This document shows, piece after piece, positions 1 to 5,278 of a stretch of DNA of 5,278 nt; within the stretch, counting starts at the first letter, position 1, and each line of letters opens with the position of its first letter. The position numbers and the translations under genes were made by a program. Location of the stretch: contig JASHZU010000008.1 in the NCBI GenBank assembly GCA_030042375.1, forward strand, positions 1-5,278, written 5' to 3'. This DNA comes from Verrucomicrobiia bacterium (lineage in GTDB: Bacteria > Verrucomicrobiota > Verrucomicrobiae > Limisphaerales > UBA11358). Under the pieces are notes generated by a model, which saw only the letters and a list, made by a program, of their open reading frames with translations, did no database searches and was not told the origin of the DNA.

Positions 1-1
1 T

Positions 2-3000
2 GATCAGACAATAACTAATATTGTCACAGGGGTTTCGACCAATATTACGACCAATGTCGTCTGGAACATCCAGCCGACGAACGCCGTCCTGAACTTCATG
101 AAGGCGAATTTCCGTGTGCCTCGTGACGTCACCAACTATTGGAAGGGAACGCCTATCACGGTTTTTGTGACCCGTACCGGAACGAACACGGCCTCAACCT
201 CGTGTAATTGGACGGTGGATGAAGGTTTCCTCGTGAAAGGCGATAATTTGCAGGACAATAACTTCTTTCCTCTCCAACCGGGATCTGATTACGCAGTACC
301 GGTAGGTTCCGGACTCCTCGGAACCAATTCTGATTTTATCATTAGCCCCACAAGCGGCACGCTAAACTTCGGTTCCGGCAACGCAGCTTACAATCCACAG
401 GCAATTACGTTCACGGTCTATGACAATGGCAATGTTACTCTGGACAAGGATTTCATCCTGGACATTTATCAAACTGATAATAATGGAAATATTCTAAATC
501 CAGGCATGGTTTCACAATGCACCGTCACGATCTTGGCAGATCGCGCTCCGGCCAGTTCTAATTTTACTCCCGGCGGCGGCCAATTTCCGGCGGGTTCTGT
601 AGATGAAGATTACAATATCGATTGGGGGCTCGAAATGGCTCCATCCATCAATACGACGCCGCAGGACAATCCGAATCCCGGCACCGACGGCCAGGTAAAC
701 GGCCTGGTCGTGCTGACGAATGATGAAACCCTGGCCGTGGGGGATTTCGATTCCTATAACGGTGTCAATGAATATGGCATTTGCCTGATCACCACGAATG
801 GTATTCTCGATCAATCTTTCAATTCCGGCAGCGGTGCAAATATTCGTGACGGCTATTCTGTCAATTGTGTGGCCATCACGCCGAATAACCAGCAGTTTGT
901 CATCGGCGGTTCGTTTACTTCCTATAATGGTTCGCAGGCTGACGGTGTGGCCCGTGTAAATCTTAATGGCTCGCTTGATAGCACCTTCCAGACGGGTTCC
1001 GGCGCGCAAGCTAATGGAGGCAGCGGGACCATTTATGCTGTGGCCGTGCAACCTAATGGCCAGGTACTGGTAGGCGGCGACTTCACTTCGTTCAATGGTG
1101 TAGCCGCAAATTATTTGGTCCGGTTGAACACCGATGGTTCCGTAGACCAGACATTTAATGCTGGAAGCACCTTGAACGGCCCGGTCTATTCCCTGGCTTT
1201 ACAGGAGCCGATGCTCTTCTCCACCAATTTATTTTCCACCAGTGGCAATCCTCAGGAAAGCGATACAACGTTCAACGTCAATAACAATGATACTGGGACT
1301 ATTACTGTCGATTACGTTTTTCCCACCACCAATGAAATGCAAGTATTATACGGGGGAAATATCATTTATGACACCGGCATGACCGCAAGCGGGAATAATG
1401 GACCGGTGGGCTCATTTACCGTTCCCTATGGTCCTGGCAGTACACCCATCACGTTGGTGGTCAATCCCGGAGGTTTTATTCCGACAGGAACCAATTGGCA
1501 ATACTCGGCAGTCGTGTCGAGTGCTGCCTATGTACCCGAAGTGGTAGTGGGCGGCAATTTTGCGGTGAGCGGCCAGGGTTATCAGAACATCGCTGTCTTT
1601 AATACGAACGGGGCATTGGACACAACGTTCAGCCCCACCACAGGGGCAGATCAGCCGGTATATGCTTTGACCTGGGAGCCGGATGGTGAAATCCTTGCCG
1701 GCGGCGACTTTGAGAATATCAATTCCATTTCCCAGAATCGCCTGGCGCAATTTAACCCGGATGGCAGCCTGGATACGACGAATTTCTACACCGGAGTGGG
1801 CGCGGACGACACAGTGTTTAGCATTGATTATGAAGATGCCTTCAAATTCAATGTAAACACTTTTGGCGGCAATACGAACGTGACGGCCAGGGTTATCAAT
1901 GCCATTTACATCGGCGGTCAATTCTCTTCCTACAACGGTACTCATCGTCTGGGTTTTGCGCGCTTGAATTTGGATGGCTCAGTGGATACGTCCTTCCTGG
2001 ATTCCACTTACAATCAGTTTGCCGGATTGCCGAAAATGTATTCTTTTGACGCGCCGGGAGTTTACGCCTCGGGCATCCAAAGCGATGGCAGCGTGATGAT
2101 CGGTGGCAGCTTCAACGAGGTTGGTGGCGGCCAGGCCAATAAGGACACGCGCGACCAGATTGACCAGCAGCGAGGTATTGCCGAAAGCTTTGACGACCCT
2201 AATTTGTGGCTTTCCATGGACGAGCAGAACATCGAGCCCAACGCGCGCGACGGCGTGCGGAACCGAAGCAATATCGCCCGTCTCATTGGCGGTGCCACCC
2301 CCGGGCCGGGCAATTTCGAGCTGGCGCCCAGCAGTGCCACGGGTTACCAGGCCAATCGCAATCAAGTGACTGAATTTGTCAGCCTGATACGCACCAATGG
2401 ATTCCTCGGGCCGGAGACGGCCAACTTTTCCATTGCGGGCGGCACGGCACAAAATGCCGCTGATTTTACCTACCAATCCGCTCCGCCGGTGGATTGGCCC
2501 GCTTGGAACTACGTAACTCCCAGTACGCGCATGCACGAAGACGGTTTGGCTGGAGACAGCGGATTTCTAAATGATTTCTTTGGCAATTATTACTCCGGCG
2601 GCATTGTTGATTTGTCGCAAGTTAATGTGACCATCCTCCCGGATGTCAATGTCGCGGGCAATTTGACAGCGACATATCAATTGGCTAATCCGCCTGGCGA
2701 AGATCAGGTATATTTAGGTGGTGAAGATATTGCCGTGGGTGAAGCGCTGGGAGCTTCCAGTTCGCCGGTCACGTTGATTGATAACAGCCAGCAAGCCGGG
2801 ACTTTTGGTTTTCAATCCTCCACATTTATTGCCACCAATTCAAGCCCCGTCATTACGGTAGTGCGAAACAATGGGGCTTACGGAAACGTTAACGTCACTT
2901 ATTCCACCAATTCTCCCAATGGCGGAACGGCCATTCCTAACACGGATTACCAGGACGTCCAAGCTACAACATTGACCTTCCTGGAAAATCAGTTGACTAA

Positions 3001-5278
3001 TACTTTTGGCGTATCTGTTTTCAACCATGGAGTAGTCTATACCAATTTCACGGAGAAAACGGTTAACCTGGAATTACGCAATCTCCAGCCACCAGGCAAC
3101 GGCGCTACCCTGGGGGTTTCCAACGCAGTGCTCCGTCTCATTAATCCAAATTTCCCCGGCTACCTCACTTTAAGCGCAACCAACTATATCGGTCAGGAGG
3201 CGCCTCCTTTTGGAACCATTAGCTTTACCGTCAATCGCGTTAGCGGCAATGAGGGCACCCTCTCGGTGACGTACGCTACAACAAATGGGACGGCTTTCAA
3301 TGGAATAGACTACATCGGCGCGACGAATACATTGACTTGGAACAATGGCGACGCGTCCTCTAGGACGGTCACGCTGTCGCTTATCAATAGTGGCGCGGTG
3401 GGGACGAACAAACAGTTTTACGTTCGTTTGTATAATCCTCTGCTAAACACCTTCAGTGATCCCGGACTCTTTTATTTCCCAGGCGCGCCTGGCTCGATTA
3501 CCAATTCAATTACCAACGCCACCATGGTGATCAGTAATAACAACAGCTATGGCTCGGTCCAATTCACTTATACCAATTATCTGGTCAATGAGCTTGGCAG
3601 TTATGCCACGCTTACGGTCGCCCGGTCTGGCGGTGTGGCTGGTCCGGCATATGTGGACTATGCTACGGCGGATGGAACCGCGTTCTCGAATATAAATTAT
3701 ACGATCACCGGCGGTGTCCTGACATTTGCGCCGAACCAGCTCAGCGCCAGTTTCGAGGTGCCGATTACGAATAACGGGCTGTCGGGCCCGGCGCCGTCCG
3801 GATTTTATTTCAACGTTAAATTATATAATCCGACCAACCTAACGCTGGGAGCATTTACCAATGCCCAGGTGAATATCCTGGACGCGCAGAATTATAATCA
3901 GCCGCCCGGCTCGCCGAACCCGGGCTTTAACGCAAATATTAACGGCGAAGTGCTTTCGCTGGCCTTGCAATCCACCGGTGACATTCTGGTGGGCGGCAGC
4001 TTCAGTGAGGTCAACGGATTGCCTGAAAACAACCTGGTCCGTTTGAATACAGATGGGTCACTGGACCAATCTTTCCAACTGAATGTCAATGGAACCGTGC
4101 AGACTATTTTTAACCAGAGTGATAACCGAATTTTAGTTGGCGGCCAGTTTACTTCTATTGCCGGGGTCAATCTGAATTATATCGCGCGCTTAATGACCAA
4201 CGGCACGGTCGATACGAGCTTCAACCCGGGTGACGGTGCGAACGGGCCGGTTTATTCCGTGGCTCAGACATTCGTTAACGGCGTGCCGGAAATTTACGCG
4301 GCTGGCGCCTTTGGCAGCCTCAACAGTGTCTCTAGCCCCGGTGTCGTGCGCTTAAATTCCAATGGCACCGTGGATACCAGTTTCGCTGTGGGATCCGGCT
4401 CGGATGGCACGGTCTTGACTGTTGTTCCCTATCCGACAAATTCTGTTTTGGCGGGGGATGTTCTTATTGGCGGTGCGTTTGTGCATTATAACGGAACAAC
4501 TGTAAATGGCATCGCCCGGTTGACTTCGAATGGTTCGTTGGATGCCACCTTCAATCCGGGAAGCGCGGCGACAAATGGTATTGTCAGTGCTATTGCCATT
4601 CAACCGGATGGCCGCGTTCTTGTTGGCGGCAGTTTCACCAGCTTTAATGGAGCTGCGGTAAACAATATCATTCGCCTCAATACCGATGGTTCCATGGATA
4701 CCAATTTCACCGCCAGTGTTGGTGGCAGCACCAACTCGGTGAATGCGATTACTCTCCAGCCGGATAATAATATCCTGGTTGTGGGCCAGTTCTCTCAGGC
4801 AAACGGAGTGACTCGCAACGGTGTCACCCGGCTGATGCCAAACGGCGCAACCGATCCCTCGATTAATTTCGGCACGGGTGCCAATGGCGCAGTCGATGCC
4901 GTTTTGGTGCAATCGGCCAACGGCCTGATCACCCTGGGCGGCGCGTTTACAACCTTCAATAGCCAGTCCTATGACCATATTGTTCAGCTTTATGGTTTGT
5001 CGATGGCCGGTTCTGGCGCATTCACCTTCAGCTCTGCTGCCTATCAGGTCAATGAAAACGGCATTGTTGCGCCCATTACAGTTATTCGCACCGGCGGCAC
5101 CGCCGGGACCAACATTTATGTGAACTTCTCCACGGTATCCACCAATAGTACGGCGGTGGCCGAGCAGAATTACATTCCGGTTTCAACCAATATTCTTTTC
5201 CCGCCCGGCGAAGTTATGGAAACGGTGAACGTGCCGGTCCTGGATGATGACAACGCCTCAACCAATTCATGGTTCCTG
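2..5278 (+). CDS. Giant Calx-beta / delta-60 beta-propeller repeat protein, internal fragment (partial at both ends)
   Basis: A single frame is open from base 2 to the last base: 1,759 codons with no stop, no initiation site and no termination codon in the window. The translation alternates Calx-beta domains with two blocks of delta-60 (DUF5122-type) propeller repeats, in the order Calx-beta, propeller, four Calx-beta, propeller, Calx-beta. It contains no recognisable catalytic motif. Lys is very scarce (about ten residues), Cys occurs only at residues 68, 173, 261 and 289, and Asn, Thr, Gly and Ser dominate; this is usual for exported, acidic beta-rich surface proteins. No signal peptide or sorting signal is visible because the termini are outside the window. 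Calx-beta domains bind Ca2+ in several characterised proteins, and delta-60 repeats have no established biochemical function. Extracellular scaffold or adhesin is an inference. The reading frame and the domain families are secure; the function and the host (probably Verrucomicrobiota) are not. Confidence 0.95.
86..541 (+). other. Calx-beta-like domain 1 (divergent)
   Basis: Residues 29-180 begin with the beta-strand VLNF and continue with an ITVFVTRTG strand that matches the V-x-R-x-G strand of Calx-beta domains. A GSDYAVP segment follows, corresponding to the 'DY' position, then a SGTLNFGSG strand, an ITFTVYDNG strand and the strand pair DFILDIYQT and CTVTILAD, which resembles the closing V-x-I-x-D strand. 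At about 150 residues it is longer than a standard Calx-beta domain of about 100, with extra residues around 60-110. Cys68 and Cys173 both fall in this domain and could pair if exported, but this is only a possibility. The base-2 to base-85 stretch before it is a Thr-Asn-rich linker or the tail of a preceding domain. The family assignment rests on strand order and is fairly confident. Confidence 0.7.
1208..1537 (+). other. Beta-sandwich-like module inserted inside propeller repeat 4
   Basis: Repeat 4 starts normally (GPVYSLALQE) and its second half resumes at EVVVGGNF (1538), followed by NIAVFNTNGALDTTF. Between these halves lie about 110 residues (403-512) with no delta-60 signature. The insert shows alternating hydrophobic strands: GTITVDYVFP, MQVLYGGNIIYDTGM, GSFTVPYGPG, ITLVVNPGG and WQYSAVV. 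The pattern of a Y-G-G-x-x-I-Y-D-[ST]-G strand, a P-Y-G-P-G turn and a V-V-N-P-G strand followed by a Trp resembles P-domain-like jelly-roll modules (proprotein-convertase type) found as accessory domains in bacterial exported proteins. That likeness is recalled from general knowledge and is tentative. The frame is maintained through both junctions, so this is a folded insertion and not a frameshift. Confidence 0.6.
2132..2257 (+). other. Charged loop insertion in propeller repeat 7
   Basis: Residues 711-752 separate the GGSFNEVGGG half of repeat 7 from its RNRSNIARL half. In an ordinary repeat these parts are joined by only a few residues. The roughly 42-residue insert is the most charged stretch of the window: it contains KDTRDQIDQQRG, a patch with DDPNLWLSMDEQ, and IEPNARDG. 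It is poor in the Thr-Asn-Gly pattern that dominates elsewhere and looks partly helical. It could be an exposed loop at one face of the propeller carrying a binding or interaction site. No known motif was recognised. Confidence 0.65.
2312..2785 (+). other. Calx-beta-type domain 2 with aromatic-rich insert
   Basis: Residues 771-928 directly follow propeller block 1 through a Pro-Gly linker. The start (NFELAPSSATGYQANRNQ), a FVSLIRTNG strand, the ANFSIAGGTA strand and AADFTY correspond to the Calx-beta order of strand, V-x-R-x-G, 'GTA' and 'DY'. The later strands are QVNVTILPD, LTATYQLANP and SPVTLIDN, the last matching the closing V-x-I-x-D-N strand. Between about 2474 and 2611 an extra segment of some 46 residues, rich in Trp, Tyr and Phe (DWPAWNY, FLNDFFGNYY), interrupts the middle of the domain. 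The domain is therefore about 158 residues long against about 100 usually. The assignment is reasonable but divergent. Confidence 0.65.
2798..3145 (+). other. Calx-beta domain 3
   Basis: Residues 933-1048 show the Calx-beta strand order: GTFGFQSSTFIATN, then VITVVRNNG, NVNVTYSTN, GGTAIPNTDYQ ('GTA' and 'DY' positions), TLTFLENQ, a FGVSVFNHG strand, KTVNLELRN and VLRLIN. Length is close to the family norm. The classic acidic run that ends many Calx-beta domains (D-D-D) is replaced here by I-N, so Ca2+ binding at that edge may be weak or absent. It sits second in a tandem of four such domains linking the two propellers. Confidence 0.82.
3158..3538 (+). other. Calx-beta domain 4
   Basis: Residues 1053-1179 contain YLTLSATNYIGQE, ISFTVNRVSGNEG, LSVTYATTNGTAF, GIDYIG, TLTWNNGDAS, TVTLSLINSG, FYVRLYNP and ATMVISN, a clear run of Calx-beta strands in canonical order. 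The 'NGTAF-NGIDY' element is the most diagnostic part. A loop of about 25 residues rich in Pro, Gly and Thr-Asn (around 3460-3520) lengthens the hairpin after the YNP strand. The last strand ends in SN and lacks the usual acidic run. Confidence 0.87.
3551..3883 (+). other. Calx-beta domain 5
   Basis: Residues 1184-1294 are the best-conserved complete Calx-beta domain in the window: VQFTYTNYLVNELG, ATLTVARSGG, AYVDYATADGTAF, NINYTITGG, VLTFAPNQ, SFEVPITNNG, FYFNVKLYNPTN, TLGAFTNAQVNILD. The V-N-E near the start and the A-D-G-T-A element match conserved acidic positions that contribute to Ca2+ sites in the family, so this domain may bind Ca2+. About ten residues link its end (ILDAQN) to the closing strand of propeller block 2. 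Confidence 0.9.
3917..4996 (+). repeat. Delta-60 beta-propeller block 2: seven compact repeats
   Basis: Residues 1306-1665 contain a PNPGFNAN closing-strand-like element (3917-3940) and then seven repeats of about 39-56 residues: 3941-4087, 4088-4237, 4238-4399, 4400-4567, 4568-4723, 4724-4879 and 4880-4996. The clearest is repeat 5, with IAIQPDGRVLVGGSF, TSFNG and IIRLNTDGSMDTNF. Repeats 3 and 4 have slightly longer first hairpins (QTFVNGVPEIYAAGAF and YPTNSVLAGDVLIGGAF). Repeat 7 ends at HIVQLYG without a D-x-S-F strand, and the PGFN element before repeat 1 could supply it, giving a closed seven-bladed propeller. Unlike block 1, no large insertion is present. The repeat family is certain; the blade number and closure are inferred. 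Confidence 0.9.
5009..5278 (+). other. Calx-beta domain 6, truncated by the window edge
   Basis: Residues 1670-1759 begin a further Calx-beta domain: GAFTFSSAAYQVNENG, ITVIRTGGTAG, IYVNFSTVSTNST, EQNYIPVST, ILFPPGE, ETVNVPVLDDDNA. The V-N-E, the D-D-D run after the V-P-V strand and the R-T-G-G strand are close to the family consensus, and the D-D-D is the canonical acidic loop of Ca2+-binding Calx-beta domains. The last strands lie beyond the right edge. Its position after propeller 2 mirrors the Calx-beta domain after propeller 1, so the propeller plus Calx-beta alternation probably continues downstream. Confidence 0.88.

Larger units (their letters stand above)
590..2293 (+). repeat. Delta-60 beta-propeller block 1: seven repeats, three of them expanded
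   Basis: Residues 197-764 hold seven delta-60 repeats: 689-835, 836-1003, 1004-1171, 1172-1645, 1646-1801, 1802-2008 and 2009-2293. Typical repeats are about 50-56 residues and show VAVQPNGQVLVGGDF, then SFNG, then VRLNTDGSVDQTFNAG. Repeats 4, 6 and 7 are enlarged by insertions. Repeat 7 stops after NIARLIGG and lacks the final D-x-S-F strand, whereas a matching element, AGSVDEDYN (590-616), precedes repeat 1. Between that element and repeat 1 is a Pro/Asn-rich loop. Seven repeats plus a swapped strand suggest a closed seven-bladed propeller; the fold is inferred from the repeat family and repeat count. The repeats have diverged in DNA sequence, so this is not a recent tandem amplification. 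Confidence 0.88.

Noticed and set aside
1..85. Possible gene start or promoter at the left edge
   Set aside because: The main frame is already open at base 2 and reads a Thr-Asn-rich linker. No purine-rich ribosome binding site with a suitably placed start and no signal-peptide-like sequence is present, so the gene starts upstream of the window.
512..1051. A 179-codon open frame on the - strand
   Set aside because: It is codon-aligned antisense to the end of Calx-beta domain 1 and propeller repeats 1-3, where the sense reading shows clear delta-60 signatures. No independent evidence of coding was seen.
2103..2369. An 88-codon + strand open frame in another register, suggesting a possible frameshift near repeat 7
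   Set aside because: The main frame continues through this region with coherent delta-60 sequence on both sides (GGSFNEVGGG before, NIARLIGG after), so the charged segment is an in-frame insertion. The alternative frame gives an Ala/Arg/Pro-rich product without family features.
1412..2536. Two open frames on the - strand (1412-1945 and 1979-2536)
   Set aside because: Both lie antisense to propeller block 1 and the start of Calx-beta domain 2 and give Ile/Arg-rich translations typical of antisense shadows. The sense frame is uninterrupted and matches known families.
4352..4978. A 208-codon open frame on the - strand with its own internal repetition
   Set aside because: It is codon-aligned antisense to propeller repeats 3-7 of block 2. 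Its repeats mirror the sense repeats, and it stays open because the sense strand rarely uses TTA, CTA or TCA codons in this part. It has no recognisable family features and lies opposite a secure coding domain.
689..4996. Direct DNA repeats that might indicate a mobile or CRISPR-like array
   Set aside because: The periodicity of about 150-170 bases is the protein-level delta-60 repeat. The copies are diverged in DNA sequence and in length, with no conserved short repeats and no uniform spacers.

Overview
The whole 5,278-base window lies inside one very large protein-coding gene on the + strand. Reading from base 2, no stop codon appears across 1,759 consecutive codons, and both the true start and the true stop lie outside the window. 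I see no intergenic space, RNA gene, promoter, ribosome binding site, terminator, CRISPR array or mobile element.

The protein is a mosaic of two beta-rich modules: Calx-beta domains (the Pfam Calx-beta family, PF03160) and 'delta-60' beta-propeller repeats (TIGR02608 / DUF5122 type, recognisable by the LVGG-x-F, N-G, A-R-L-N-x-D-G-S-L-D and T-F-N-x-G signatures). The order is: Calx-beta-like domain 1 (86-541); propeller block 1, seven repeats with several insertions (590-2293); four Calx-beta-type domains in tandem (2312-3883); propeller block 2, seven compact repeats (3917-4996); and the first part of another Calx-beta domain that runs off the right edge (5009-5278). Each propeller block has seven repeats. 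In each, the last repeat lacks the terminal D-x-S-F-type strand and a short segment resembling that strand precedes the first repeat. This is what a seven-bladed propeller closed by its N-terminal strand would look like.

The most unusual part is block 1. Repeat 4 is split by about 110 residues of a different, beta-sandwich-like module. Repeat 6 has a smaller expansion at the same place, and repeat 7 carries a charged insert of about 42 residues at another loop. A Calx-beta-type domain just downstream carries an aromatic-rich insert.

The composition (rich in Asn, Thr, Gly and Ser, about ten Lys in 1,759 residues, four Cys all in the first 290 residues) suggests a secreted or cell-surface protein. 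The mixture of delta-60 and Calx-beta domains with abundant Thr-Asn turns, at moderate GC, resembles giant proteins of Verrucomicrobiota (Pedosphaera-like soil or freshwater lineages). That assignment is an inference from style and is not proven by the sequence. The cellular role is unknown; adhesion, matrix or cell-surface scaffolding with Ca2+-dependent rigidity is the most reasonable guess.
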